From assembly GCA_019055375.1 (NCBI GenBank), contig JAHQIW010006078.1, positions 62,001 to 126,000 on the forward strand: 64,000 bases of DNA, given 5' to 3'. Origin of the DNA: Parelaphostrongylus tenuis. Taxonomy: Eukaryota > Nematoda > Chromadorea > Rhabditida > Metastrongylidae. The notes beneath the pieces were generated by a model, which saw only the letters and a list, made by a program, of their open reading frames with translations, did not search any database and was not told the DNA's origin. The position numbers were made by a program, and so were the translations under genes. This document shows positions 33,589 through 45,330 of the stretch, piece after piece. Every line of letters starts with the position of its first letter. Position 1 is the first letter of the stretch.

Positions 33589-33637
33589 GTGCTACTGACG
33601 GGGCTTGCTAGAATAAGCTGAAACGTATGCCTAGCAC
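33589..33637 (+). ncRNA. Hammerhead ribozyme, mutated core (A9 to G)
   Basis: Helix I GUGCUA (33589-33594) with UAGCAC (33632-33637); core CUGACGG; helix II GGCUU/AAGCU; GAAA at 33620-33623; short helix III with a mismatch next to the core. It mirrors the minus-strand copy in the other arm. Probably inactive. Confidence 0.65.
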
Positions 33638-33906
33638 TGGACCTGCCATCACAGACCTCATAAAAGCCTTAAAACATGCTATCAGATCATATCACTTATA
33701 GCAAATTCTAAAAGAGTCGATAGGAAAGATACCAAAATGTACGAAACGCCATGCAAAGAAGGGCACAATCAAATTAGAATTCAGAATTCATAAAACCTCA
33801 GAAAAAAATTGACTAAAATGTGACTATGAATGCGCGAGATGATATAACGAATAGAACAATGATAGGACCGAATTTAGTTTTCAATAGGAAATTATCAGCA
33901 GAAATC

Positions 33907-33947
33907 AATATATATATATATATATATAATATATATATATATATATG
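33907..33947. repeat. TA microsatellite
   Basis: Nearly pure TA dinucleotides, about 40 bp. Confidence 0.9.
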
Positions 33948-34279
33948 CGCACATATTATCCGTAGAACCCCTTCTTCTCTACTTCTAACCATCACTGTAG
34001 CGTTAATCTTCACCCAACGAAGCATTTCAAAATGATAGACATCTTGAAACAACACATGAAAATTACCTCATAACCTATATAAATGATATTATAGCTCATT
34101 GACAACTGTTCAGAACAGTATAAAATGAAATTTGTTAGACGACCTAGTTAATACAGTCGTTTTATAATTGAGTGATATAAACGGTTTTCTTCATGGTGTT
34201 ACACAGGACGCAGCTGGGATAGATACTTTGTAGCGATTCTACGACTACCAAAAAATTGTCGACAACCGTTCACGTCATT

Positions 34280-34440
34280 ACATATGCACGAATATATGGA
34301 TAAATGTACATATATATGCATACATATTTATGTATATATATGTACCTGCATATATAAATACACACATATACATGTAACATATATATATATGTATATATAA
34401 TGTAATATATATATAATCATATATACGTACATATATATGA
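34280..34440. repeat. AT-rich microsatellite (TATATG/TACATA)
   Basis: An irregular run of TATATG, TACATA and CATATA units directly before a SINE-3 copy. Confidence 0.8.
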
Positions 34441-34660
34441 CGAGGTAGCGCAGTGGTTAGTGCTACAATCCATCACGAAGAAGGGTAATGAGTAAGGCGA
34501 TGGTTTCGTCCTCTCTCCCAACATTCTTGTAATCCAACTAACTGAGACAGCCACAGATCGCCTACCTCCAATATTGAAGGGAGAAACGTCTCGACTAGCT
34601 TTCTACGGCATTCATATGGAAAACGAAGTTCTCAAGCGCCACCCGACTCGAAACAACACG
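34440..34660 (+). repeat. SINE-3 copy
   Basis: It starts GACGAGGTAGCGCAGTGG (A-box-like) with GGCGATGGTTTCGTCC in the B-box position, then CTCTCTCCCAACATTCTTG as in the other SINE-3 copies. It sits between two microsatellites. Confidence 0.55.
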
Positions 34661-34759
34661 CCAGATGTTCAAAGATCTTTCTAAAGAATGAATGCGACAA
34701 ATGAATCAAATGCTAGAAGTGCTGAGATTTGCCCAAAATCGTGATGACGAATCGTCTAA

Positions 34760-35010
34760 TCTACGTATAAATATAAATATACATATGTACGCATGTATGC
34801 ATGCATCTATATGTATATGTAGATATATACACTTACATGTATGTGCGTATATATGTACGTATATATGTACATCTATACATTTATATGTAACACAAATATG
34901 TACACACCATGTGTATGCACGTCTATACACACGCATTAGTCCGTGTGTTCAGACATGTACAGATATGTGTACACACATATATGAGCATATATATGTACAT
35001 ATACGTAACA
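34760..35010. repeat. AT-rich microsatellite (ATATGTAC units)
   Basis: Imperfect ATATGTACAT/GTATGCATGC units. The long open frame through this region is a by-product of the repeat. Confidence 0.85.
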
Positions 35011-36320
35011 ATGGCCCTTATTTTTTTGGAAAGGATAGAAACGACAGAAAAACGTGTCCTTTTCCTTGCTTGTCGAACCTAATCCAACGTATGACCCGAT
35101 GTTTGACGCTGTCTGGAAAATGGTCCTTCCTACTTTTTGGCTTCGTAATGATACACATTCAGTGACTGTTTAGTCTAACGTCTGACGTACACAAGCGTGT
35201 ACCAGATGATGCTTGGCATTTTTACTCATCACTTCATTCGAATCTGTGAAAGATCTAGAGTCTGTGAATATTCCAGCAATTCCCAATCGTTTTCAATTAT
35301 CCGGCATGAAGGCTTGTGTTTTCTCAGGTATAACGACGTGCGTATCATTCAATGATCTGAATAGCTACTGCACGTGCAAATACACCTGATAGATGTTGAC
35401 AACAAACACCTCCTCCTATGCTTTGAGAAAGCCGTCCGAGACTATGTTTACAACCTCCTATGGCTTATTTTACCAACCTTCTTCGCTCTGCCTTCGGTCC
35501 TTATCAAGATATGGTAAGTTTCTAGCTGAAAATACGATGACTTTCGAAGAGTTCGAACTTTATAGGATGCACCTGATATAACCTGTATGAGTTATGACTC
35601 AGAACACGTCATCAAGTGCAACGTGGGAGTTGCTATCGAAGTGTAAGCGTAAAACTCTTTAGCATTACAGCAGCTTGATGACACATAAGTCACGAAAGAA
35701 AAAAATTTTTTTGAGCCTGAAAGATGCTCCGTAAGTTTGCAATGGGTTTTAGTTGACCACTGAGTATTGTTCAAAGAGGTGGAACAATCTACTATACAGA
35801 GACGACAAGGCAAAAGAAAAGTGGACGGAAAAGCTTACACTATCAAAACTTCCGATAGGAATTTTTGATGAATGACAATAGCCTTCTATAATTGATATAC
35901 GTCACCTTTCATTTATTTCTTTCCACCTGTTGGTCTATATCACATGGAATTTCATATAAACAGCAGTTTGGAAGAGATTGTGAATAATGACGTTAGAAGA
36001 CAGCACTCTATTGTCTCAGCTGCCAAGCAAGAAATGGCCTTCAATTTCCAGAAGACACTGCTTTCTTCCACTTGACTGACACCTTTCCAACTCACAAGCC
36101 GGTCACCTTTCAGCTGGTGACTTGAAGCCCGACAACAGACAAAAGTGCTCAGTATGGCATCTACTTTTGTCGGGTACACGTATTTTGATAGGCGGTAAAA
36201 AAAAGTTCTCTCCTACTGCCTAAGAAAGATTTCTACACATGCATTTTGCGCGAATTTGAGCTCATCAGAAACCTCGTTTTCATGCGCATCGAACGATATG
36301 TCATTTGTCCGCACAACCTT
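35011..36320. other. No gene recognised
   Basis: Unique-looking AT-rich sequence. No coding exon, RNA or repeat family could be supported. Confidence 0.5.
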
Positions 36321-36329
36321 CAAAATAGA

Positions 36330-36810
36330 ACTATCCAAGCGAGAAAACTGCCTACTGCCCCACTTCCCCTTCAAAATGGGTATTAACGCTTCTGAAGCAC
36401 ATCGAGAAATCTGCAAGGCGTACGGCAACGAAATTTGCGATGTTCGTTTTGCTCGGCGTGGGTTAAGACAGTCCGAGAATAAGGAGACCGACTGATCGAC
36501 AAGCCAACAGAACGATGTCCACAAGAAGTTGATGGCCAAGCAGTCGTCAGGCCCATTGAAAAAGATCCATTGACGTGTTGTCGAACGTTGGCTGATGAGC
36601 TGGGTTGTGATCCAGTAACGATTTGGCACAGTACACCAGCAAACAACACTTGAAGTCCAAATGGATCCCACCCGAATTGACAGTGGAACAAAGAGAAAAA
36701 CGATTCAATGGTTGTGCTCGATTGACTGAATAAACTTTTTCCATGCGCTTCGAATACGACAGAACTTTTTCGACAACATTCTAAAATTGACAGCTATAAA
36801 GCAGGGCTAG
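36330..36810 (+). mobile_element. Mariner fragment, helix-turn-helix region
   Basis: Reads MGINASEAHREICKAYGNE, later IEKDPLTCCRTLADELGC and PVTIWH in shifting frames, typical of the SETMAR-like N-terminus of mariner transposase. No terminal repeats or catalytic triad seen. Confidence 0.6.
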
Positions 36811-38084
36811 CTACGCTCACTCAGATATCACACATCTGAGAACGTTCACGATATAAATTCAAACTGTATGAAGAGGAGAAAGCTATCTGCCCTGCAATTG
36901 TGGTCTCATTCATGCAAAAATGGCTTCACTTCACGAACCATGGAAAATCTTGCGACCCTCAACATAATTCTTTTTGATATATAAATCATTATGTAGGCAA
37001 AATTTCTTTGAATCAGAATTTCGGAAAATGTCTCACGGCTATCACAAATCTTCACCATTTGCCACCTGAAGACTAAAAAGTTTTGCACATCACTCTATAT
37101 CATTAAAGAATTAGGTCGCTGATAAGGAAGCAACAATTCGCAACGATTCCTAACACTAATTTACTCCTCTAATTATTTTAAAATCGCTGAATCCTTTTAT
37201 TGGAGAGAAACAGCCTGGAGAAGGCTAAATACCTGTTTGATGCAATTCAACATTGAGAAATACCCTACTTCATTATAACGTAGTAGAGTATTGAGAGGGC
37301 TTTTAAAAAAAAAATTCATTACCTCCGTCATTAACTAAAATAAGCTAAACTACACAAGAAAAAACTAATTGAACTCATTAGATTTAAAATAAAGAAGTTA
37401 GAAAACACACGCTAATTACGATCTCCAAATAACTCACTGTGTATTAGCTGATAATGCAGTAGATACTGCTTCAAATACAGATCTGAACCAGAAAATACGG
37501 GGAAAATAACTAAAAATCGGCAAACGGATGAAATGTCAGGTTTTAAAAATATTGATTCCTGGTCCACTAATTATTAGTTATAGCTTATACGGTGAAATAA
37601 ATAAATAAATACTGATTCTACAGTGAGAATCAAAGATAAGGGTGAACGACGGCTTTTGATCATAAGAAATCTAAGACCACTTCACTGAATTCGTTGGATC
37701 GAACAACACAGACATTTCCTTCTACTACGTCACGATATTGACTAGCAACTTGCAAGAGTTGAAGTAGAAAAAATCGACAACACCAACAACACAGCAACAA
37801 CAGTTGACATGACCTTCACAATGTTGACACAGCAGCTCAAAACTAGCAGAATGAGAGATGCGCAAAAATAAAGCAACCTACAAAAATTCTCTTGATTTTC
37901 TTCTCTTAAGTACTACTGTTATGACGTTATATCTATATGCTCAAGAGCACTGAGTGGAATGCAAAACCATGAGTTTGAAACAAGACGTCTACCCACATCT
38001 AGCCCTTTCGATCATTCGTCACCTCAGCACTTTTGAATATATAAAGATAACAAACGAATAACACTTCACAAGAATACCGCGAAG
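36811..38084. other. No gene recognised
   Basis: AT-rich sequence without a supported gene, RNA or repeat. Confidence 0.5.
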
Positions 38085-38135
38085 GTCATATATACATATA
38101 TATGCATATATACATGTATACACATACATATATGC

Positions 38136-38193
<58 letters not shown>
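38085..38193. repeat. TA/CATATA microsatellite
   Basis: CATATATA-type repeats turning into about 45 bp of pure TA. It adjoins a SINE-1 copy. Confidence 0.9.
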
Positions 38194-38196
<3 letters not shown>

Positions 38197-38485
38197 ATAA
38201 AGGTCTTGGCGTCGATCAATCCCTGGGGGATGCGCCGTGTATTCGTCTTCAAAATTAACTTTGTTTGAGGTGACTGAATGAACATTTGAAATTTGAAATG
38301 ACTTGCGGGCCTCCTGCTGTAATGAGTCAGGGCTGCTTATCCACCCAAACAAGTCCACCACCATTGTGGTACCATTTACCGACCCCGGAGGGATGGATGC
38401 TTGGTGAGCCATGAGCGCAAAATCGAATAATGGACCTTATGTGCGACGCAGAGCACCTCTAACCACTGCGCCACATGCGCTCCTG
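38194..38485 (-). repeat. SINE-1 inserted in a microsatellite
   Basis: Tail GGATAAAGGTCTTGGCG at the left, head GAGCGCATGTGGCGCAGTGG at the right. Microsatellite lies on both sides. Confidence 0.85.
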
Positions 38486-38517
38486 CATATACATACATGT
38501 ATGCATACCTATATGTA

Positions 38518-38555
<38 letters not shown>

Positions 38556-38562
38556 TATATGT
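38486..38562. repeat. TATATG microsatellite
   Basis: Continuation of the TA/TATG repeat interrupted by SINE-1. Confidence 0.85.
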
Positions 38563-38565
38563 ATG

Positions 38566-39312
38566 TGGAAAGATCGGTCTTCAACTGAATCTAACGAAAA
38601 CAATGTTCATGAGGAACGGATGGGTTTCTAATGCCCCATTAACGCTCAACGGAACGACAATTTCCAAATGCTCCAGTTACATCTATCTAGGTCGTGAAAT
38701 CAACATGATGAACGACCTAGCCCCAGAGTTGAGCAGGAGGAAACGAGCGGCTTGGGGAACGTTTAAGAGCATCGAAGATGTAGTGAAGAGGACAAAGAAC
38801 ATCCGACTCCGTGCCCACCTTTTCGACTCGACAATTATCCCTGCCCTAACGTATGCAGCAGAAACCTGGTCGCTACGTAAGCAGGATGAAAGATCACTTG
38901 CCGTTATCGAACGCGCAGTCGAAAGGTCGATGCTAGGAGTATCTCGTATTTCGCAAATGAGACAAAGGATCCGAACTTCCGACCTACGTCAACGATCGGA
39001 AATCAGAGACGCCGCCCTACACGCCAGGATATCGAAAATAAGGTGGGCCGGACGCGTGATGCGCTTCAACGACAACCGATGGACGAGAGCCGTTACCGAC
39101 TGGATTCCTCGGGACGTCAAGCGCTCTAAAGGAAGACCACTGACCCGTTGGTCCGATTTCTTCACGAAAGCAATGGAAGAAAGATATGATGCTCAGCGAA
39201 TTCCTAGAGCAAGAAGGACCCACTGGGCTTCTCTTGCACGCGATAGGGAAAAAATGGAAGAGTTGCTGGTACCTGCTCGAGTCACTCGACGATCAACGGG
39301 ACGACAGGTGAT
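38566..39312 (+). mobile_element. RTE-type LINE, 5'-truncated, C-terminal coding part
   Basis: An open frame encodes the part of an RTE-clade polyprotein after the reverse-transcriptase catalytic site: KIGLQLNLTKT, YLGREINMMNDL, TYAAETWSLRKQDERSL, RISKIRWAGRVMR, DWIPRDVKRSKGRP and RWSDFFTKAMEERYDAQ. The catalytic YADD region and the N-terminal endonuclease are missing. The coding part ends near the family 3' signal GGGACGACAGGTGAT. The open frame, despite truncation, suggests a fairly recent insertion. Confidence 0.88.
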
Positions 39313-39535
39313 ATATAAACATATCTGCACACTTAGATGCACATGTATATACGCGCATATACACAGCCTTGTGTGTATGTGCGCATACACATGTATATAT
39401 GTTTCTGCATATGTATACATGTTCACATGAACGCCACATTTCCACATGTACATGTATGAATGTGTATACATATATATGCCCGTATATACAGATGTACACG
39501 TTCATATGCAAACACGTGTACATGTCCATGTAGCG
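39313..39535. repeat. ACATGTATATACGC-type microsatellite
   Basis: Irregular ACATGTATAT/GCATATAC units directly after the LINE. Confidence 0.8.
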
Positions 39536-39649
39536 ACCATCAGACAGTAAACTCTGCTGTTACCAACTACGATGCAACACAATAGCAACGACTTTGATAT
39601 TTCCTGAAAAGAATTCTAGCCCCAAACGCACTCAAGCCCCACTTGATCT

Positions 39650-40048
39650 AGGGCCCTATTATAGAAGCCGTTGCAGCTCATAGGAATATTATAGACCATC
39701 TGAAGGATCACGACGATGGTTTATAAATAGTGCGTAAACTCCTAGCATGGATCACCTCAACGGCACAGATAGCGTAGCAAAAGCTCAGATTTATGCCTGA
39801 CTCACCACACTACTGCAAAAGATCTTGCAGATCATAGGAAAATCAATCATGATACAACTTTTATTTACTGCATTATAATAATGGGTCCACAGATAGTGCA
39901 GAATTCGAAGCATACGACCGTTTCAACGGCGATTAGTCGATTAGTTAACAAAAACTCATTCAGTCGCAATATACCGTCCTTGTGTAAAGGCATAGATCAT
40001 GGGCAAATCTATCATGATACGTGTTTTATTTACAAGATCATAACGATG
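39650..40048 (+). repeat. Diverged copies of an older satellite unit (about 155-165 bp)
   Basis: Anchor phrases like GCTCATAGG/GATCATAGG/GATCATGGG occur at 39676, 39830 and 39995, with shared text ATCATGATAC and TTTTATTTAC. They look like old units from which the 110-bp array was derived. Confidence 0.6.
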
Positions 40049-41684
40049 GGTCGAGAAATTGTGGGGAATTCTGAGCACGAGAACACTTGAACGGCGCTCA
40101 GGTAGCATACCAAAACCTTCGATTCATTCGCGATCTACCGATCTACCGCAGGAGTTCGGGTCGACAAATTGTGGGGAACTCCGAGCATGAGAACACTTGA
40201 ACGGCGCTCAGGTAGCATACCAAAACCTTGAAATCATTCGCGATCTACCGATCTACCGCAGGAGTTCGGGTCGACAAATTGTGGGGAACTCCGAGCATGA
40301 GAACACTTGAACGGCGCTCAGGTAGCATACCAAAACCTTCGATTCATTCGCGATCTACCGATCTACCGCAGAGTTCGGGTCGACAAATTGTGGGGAACTC
40401 TGAGCATGAGAACACTTGAACGGCGCTCAGGTAGCATACCAAAACCTTCGATTCATTCGCGATCTACCGATCTACCGCAAGAGTTCGGGTCGACAAATTG
40501 TGGGAATTCTGAGCACGAGAACACTTGAACGGCGCTCAGGTAGCATACCAAAACCTTGAATCATTCGCGATCTACCGATCTACCGCAGGAGTTCGGGTCG
40601 ACAAATTGTGGGGAACTCCGAGCATGAGAACACTTGAACGGCGCACAGGTAGCATACCAAAACCTTCGATTCATTCGCGATCTACCGATCTACCGCAGAG
40701 TTCGGGTCGACAAATTGTGGGGAACTCCGAGCATGAGAACACTTGAACGGCGCTCAGGTAGCATACCAAAACCTTCGATCATTCGCGATCTACCGATCTA
40801 CCGCAAGAGTTCGGGTCGACAAATTGTGGGGAACTCCGAGCATGAGAACACTTGAACGGCGCTCAGGTAGCATACCAAAACCTTGAAATCATTCGCGATC
40901 TACCGATCTACCGCAGGAGTTCGGGTCGACAAATTGTGGGGAACTCCGAGCATGAGAACACTTGAACGGCGCACAGGTAGCATACGAAAACCTTCGATTC
41001 ATTCGCGATCTACCGATCTACCGCAAGAGTTCGGGTCGACAAATTGTGGGGAACTCCGAGCATGAGAACACTTGAACGGCGCTCAGGTAGCATACCAAAA
41101 CCTTCGATTCATTCGCGATCTACCGATCTACCGCAGGAGTTCGGGTCGACAAATTGTGGGGAACTCCGAGCATGAGAACACTTGAACGGCGCTCAGGTAG
41201 CATACCAAAACCTTCGATTCATTCGCGATCTACCGATCTACCGCAAGAGTTCGGGTCGACAAATTGTGGGGACTCCGAGCATGAGAACACTTGAACGGCG
41301 CTCAGGTAGCATACCAAAACCTTCGATTCATTCGCGATCTACCGATCTACCGCAGGAGTTCGGGTCGACAAATTGTGGGGAATTCTGAGCACGAGAACAC
41401 TTGAACGGCGCTCAGGTAGCATACCAAAACCTTCGATTCATTCGCGATCTACCGATCTACCGCAGGAGTTCGGGTCGACAAATTGTGGGGAACTCCGAGC
41501 ATGAGAACACTTGAACGGCGCTCAGGTAGCATACCAAAACCTTCGATTCATTCGCGATCTACCGATCTACCGCAAGAGTTCGGGTCGACAAATTGTGGGG
41601 AACTCCGAGCATGAGAACACTTGAACGGCGCTCAGGTAGCATACCAAAACCTTCGATTCATTCGCGATCTACCGATCTACCGCA
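40049..41684 (+). repeat. Satellite array, about 15 units of 109-110 bp
   Basis: The phrase GAACACTTGAACGGCGCTCA recurs at 40081, 40191, 40301, 40410, 40519, 40628, 40737, 40846, 40956, 41066, 41176, 41285, 41395, 41505 and 41615. Units are nearly identical, with a few shared variants (AATTCTGAGCACGA versus AACTCCGAGCATGA, and CAGGAG versus CAAGAG). The unit is not a multiple of three, so the short frames through it have no coding meaning. Too long and spacer-free to be a CRISPR array. Confidence 0.95.
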
Positions 41685-42000
41685 GAAGCTCTTTTGAAGC
41701 AAGCAGAAATCGTCACAGGACGTCTACTATTTTGAAGACTATGCCAAGTGGCGTCCACAAATAGTGGAAAACGCTAAAGCACGAGACCACCTCAACGACG
41801 ACTAGCCAACATAAGAAAAGCTCGAAGCATGCGTGATCTACCGGTCTACTGTAATGAATCCTATAGATCATAAGAAAGAAGATCATACCAAGTGTTTTAT
41901 TTGCAAAAGATCTCAACGATTGACCTACAGATAAAGGGAAAATCCTAGACACGAACCACCTCACGACGACAAGCTAACTTAGCAAAACGATGTATGCGAA
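41685..42000 (+). repeat. Diverged older satellite copies, right flank
   Basis: Text such as CGAGACCACCTCAACGACGA, GTGATCTACCGGTCTACTG and GATCATAAG echoes the array unit with many changes. Confidence 0.55.
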
Positions 42001-42415
42001 ACACGAAACAAAAGCGATTCCGCTTCGGATCTAATGAGTAATGTAAAGGAAAATCAATAAATGAAACATTATCTTTAATAAAACACAATACCACCAGTAA
42101 TAATCGATAATTACCTGCCAGATATTGAGGCATTACCGGAAGTACGCAGCGCGACACGCGACGTCAGGCGCGCGAGACACAGCTAAAGTTCAATACGTGT
42201 GAAATAGTTCGATTAGGTCATGTTATGTTTCAATAATCATGGTCATTCCAAATGATATTGTATTTATTAGCCTAAACAGTCTTTCGAAAAGTTCGTTTCA
42301 TTTTTAAATTTTGTAAAACATGTAATTTGACAAACAATCTTTAGTTGTCTTATATTTTTTAGCATTATTTCTATATTTCACGACCCCTTATCACGTCGTT
42401 AATGTGCGGCGAATC
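42001..42415. other. No gene recognised; short CpG-rich patch
   Basis: A CpG-rich patch at about 42140-42185 (GCGCGACACGCGACGTC) stands out from AT-rich surroundings. No gene could be linked to it. Confidence 0.4.
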
Positions 42416-42419
42416 CAGA

Positions 42420-42715
42420 ATCCCAGCGCTTCTAACACTCGATTCGTTCCCTCGTAAGCTCGTTCTCCTCAGAAGTCTTCGAACATTCCAAGTGTTGCTT
42501 CAGAGGCTGCTAGAGAATCCCAGCCTCTTTCTGAATGTCGTAGCATACTGCTCGAGACTATTCGCCTTTGCCATCCGGGAAGATAACAGAGCTAGGGTCT
42601 TCCTTAAGGTGTTCAATGATTGATTGCAAGTGAGTGATAAGGGAGCAGATCGAACCAGGGCATCGTTTTCCGACACGCTGCATCACTGACCACTGCAGCA
42701 TCCCGCCCTCAGTCG
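42420..42715 (-). repeat. SINE-3 copy
   Basis: The minus strand has GATGCTGCAGTGGTCAGTG (A-box-like) and B box CTGGTTCGATCTGC at tRNA spacing, then ATCACTCACTTGCAATCAAT and a body with GAGCAGTATGC. Confidence 0.6.
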
Positions 42716-43480
42716 CAACCCTAAGAAGAATTTTCACTTATCTCTCTATCGTTGTCAGAATATGCTGGTAGTTTTATGAAGATGATCAGAGGAGGAATCG
42801 ATGTGGCGAAACAAAGTCGGTTGAGGTGCCGAGTAATCGTAGCAATTGCTCCAATCATGATAGATCGGAGTTACAAGACAGCCACCTCGCCTTAATCCAC
42901 AGTAAGCGCAAAAATTCCGTATCTCATGACCTTCACGAGGATAAAAACTTTGCTCTTAGGATTTTCCTGGTGTACAAAAAAATAAATTTGCAGGTTACAA
43001 GAGCCAAAATTCGAAGTGAAATTTACAGTCTCGTATCCGCTGGCTTCCATCACAAACCTTTTGTGGGGAGACACTACCGACAAGAAACGAAGGGCTTATC
43101 CTAGCTTTTCATTACAGTACTAAAGATTTCTGAAGTTTAAAAACCATCTAGAGACTCCTGTATTTGGGAAGCTTCATGGATGTCAGTCTGCTGCTGGACG
43201 ATCCTTCTGAGACTGCAAACGACGTGTAACTTGTGGCGTTCTGCTGTCAGATCAGAAAAATCAAGAAGAGTGGAGTGCAACAGTACTGAGAGAAGCTGAT
43301 GAGATTTTACTTTTTTCTATTGTACACGACCTGTCGTCACATTTTTTTTTTGGTGGATACCCGCACAGGCCTATGTCATCAAGGGGTTAGCAGGAATTTG
43401 ATATCCATTGTTGAGAAACTATCGAGTGATTCTGAAAGGCTTTACTTTCGACCGCTTATATAGACCTCGCTCAGAAACAA
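42716..43480. other. No gene recognised
   Basis: No supported gene, RNA or repeat. Confidence 0.45.
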
Positions 43481-43484
43481 CAGT

Positions 43485-43960
43485 AATCTCATAATCTGAT
43501 GACATTTTTTGAGCCCTTCATGAGGTCCACTATCGCATTACACAGGGCCAACCGTCTGTTTTGCCTTCAAAGAAGTCAGGATGTTCGTTTTCTTTCGTTT
43601 CAGCCGATTCTATGTGAAGCATGTACCTCATTAAGGAATCCACGCCGAATTACTCAGATCACCGCTGGTCGAGTGACAAAATCCCCCGGCATTGCAGTGA
43701 CCACATTCAAGCGCTTATGGCTGGTAGAATAGCTCATACCTTTACTTTCGACTGCTCATATAGACCTGGTTCAACATTAATTACATCTGATAATCTGATA
43801 ACACGCTTGAACCTTATATCAGGTCTGATATGCTACTAATGAGTCTGTAAAGGCGAAACAGCTGAATAGTACTGCATCAGTGCCACAACTGACCTCATAA
43901 AAGGCTCCAAAGATGTTAAGAGATTGTCAGGTTATTATTGATTTGAAAAATTCTAAGGAG
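43485..43960. mobile_element. Palindromic hammerhead-bearing element (family A, copy 3)
   Basis: The left end (GATGACATTTTTTGAGCCC, TTCATGAGGTCCAC) is mirrored by the right end (CTGACCTCATAAAAGGCTCC, AAAGATGTTAAG). A hammerhead fold lies in the right arm; the left-arm equivalent (about 43525-43575) is too decayed to call. The interior is longer than in copies 1 and 2. Confidence 0.6.
43830..43872 (+). ncRNA. Hammerhead ribozyme, mutated core (G5 to A)
   Basis: Core CUAAUGA (43836-43842); helix II GUCU/AGGC with a GUAA loop; GAAA 43855-43858; helix I UGCUA (43831-43835) with UAGUA (43867-43871), including one G-U pair. Invariant G5 is A and the first helix III pair is A-A, so it should be inactive. 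Confidence 0.65.
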
Positions 43961-44215
43961 AAGTTCTTCTGTAATAAAATAAGCCATCGAAGAAAGATAA
44001 ATTCAATATAATGTATTAAAGTCATTGATTGTCATTTACTCACTGCACATTTTTACCTTCGACATGCTTCTTCCAGCGCTGTATTGTTTATAAAAAAGAT
44101 AAACCGCACAGGCTCATTCAAGTTTACGCTGCCACAGTAGCCAAAAATCCTTAAATTGCGTAGGTGTGCCTCAGCTCTCTCTCGTAAGGCGAGCATTTCG
44201 AGTAATGTGCCAAGT

Positions 44216-44285
44216 CGCGTCTGTGGTTCAGAGGTAGAATGCTCGCCTTCCACGTGTGCGGACAAAAGTTCGGGTGTGCTGTTGG
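44216..44285 (+). repeat. tRNA-Gly-like sequence
   Basis: Starts GCGTCTGTGGTTCAGAGGTA and has CTCGCCTTCCACG in the anticodon region (TCC, Gly), but T arm and acceptor stem do not fold. A tRNA pseudogene or SINE-2 head. Confidence 0.5.
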
Positions 44286-44289
44286 CGAA

Positions 44290-45005
44290 TGTTCTGACTC
44301 TGGACACCCGATAGTTTTGCACTGGGCTTAGCTCATTTCTCAGAAACATTTTCTGCGTGTTTGCAAGTTTTCACCTTTTGAAAATTTATCAGAACGTCTG
44401 CAAACAGTTGAGAAGGCAAAACCACCAGATTAGGATTACCTAAATTTGATCTGCTGAATCAATAAGGAATCTTTCATAAATTGGACGGGGATATGCGGAA
44501 CAATAGACAGCTAGCGAAAGAAAGTAGGTCAATAATAAGAGATAGAGACCAATCCCAGATTTTTCAGGAGCCGACGGTCGCTTGATCTCGGTATAAATAA
44601 TCAGTATCATCTCAGCACACCAGTGAACTGAGCGCAAAGTACGAATATACTGAATGAATAAAATTTAGTTTAAAAATCGCAAAAAAAACGGAATATAGAA
44701 GTAGGAGCTCTATGACAAAGTCTCATTTCATCACCTTATTGAACTGATTGCTCGCAGTTAATCGACAAATCGCATATACTGCTGTATTATGAGAATTTTG
44801 TGTTGAGAAGACGTACCTTTTTTCATTCCTTATTAACTGACGACTATAGAGATGAGGATTCATGCACGCTCAAAAAGGATTACTTTACAAGATTTTAAGA
44901 AAAACTATACTCGGCCAGGATACTAATTGTCGCTGAGGAGAAAAGACTATACATATCTTCAATCCACAGCTGCTTTCGCTGTACTAACTTGGAATTTTCT
45001 ATAGA
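44290..45005. other. No gene recognised
   Basis: No supported gene, RNA or repeat. Confidence 0.45.
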
Positions 45006-45009
45006 CGAC

Positions 45010-45330
45010 AACGAGAAGATCGTAACACTAACGAGAGATCCATTCATTACTATTTGAGCCAACCTGTTAGCTCAAATGATAACGAACGGATCTATTGAAT
45101 TTGAGTGTGATCTTAACGAAACACTCGAAATAAAGGTATAATATGATAAAAATACCAGCCAAAGAGCAATCGAGTGCGCAACACTCTGTGTTAGGTAAGA
45201 ATTTAACTTGACATAGAAAGGAAAACGCTCGTCTTCGATGACTCTCTATAAGAAGTGTAAGGTTCCTGAGAAGAACTGACTATAAAAAGATCGAAAGACG
45301 ACGGGTTCTGCCCGACTGATGGCTACAGGG
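45010..45330 (+). repeat. Rearranged copy of palindromic family B
   Basis: It shares the centre of the 50.5 kb element (GTCTTCGATGACT..., AACTGACTATAAAAAGATCG, GACGACGGGTTCTGCCCGAC) and its terminal text (GAAACACTCGAAA), in a different order. After CCCGA it reads CUGAUGG, a remnant hammerhead core, then diverges. Confidence 0.55.

Larger units (their letters stand above)
33390..33715. mobile_element. Palindromic element with paired opposite hammerheads (family A, copy 2)
   Basis: Arms of about 150 bp are imperfect reverse complements with their centre near 33548. Each arm has a hammerhead fold facing outward (33462-33508 minus, 33589-33637 plus). It begins about 155 bp upstream of the most 5' mbk-1 exon found. 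The flank text CAGACCTCATAAAAGCC matches copy 3. Confidence 0.7.

Noticed and set aside
34692..35165. A 157-codon open frame
   Set aside because: It runs through an ATATGTAC microsatellite; the residues are mirror images of the repeat.
38411..39430. A single 339-residue protein
   Set aside because: The frame joins a reversed SINE, a microsatellite and the LINE; only 38566-39312 is LINE coding sequence.
40228..41388. A series of overlapping 60-73-codon frames with the same peptide, and a CRISPR-like look
   Set aside because: They come from a 109-110 bp satellite with no variable spacers; the unit is not a multiple of three and the host is a eukaryote.
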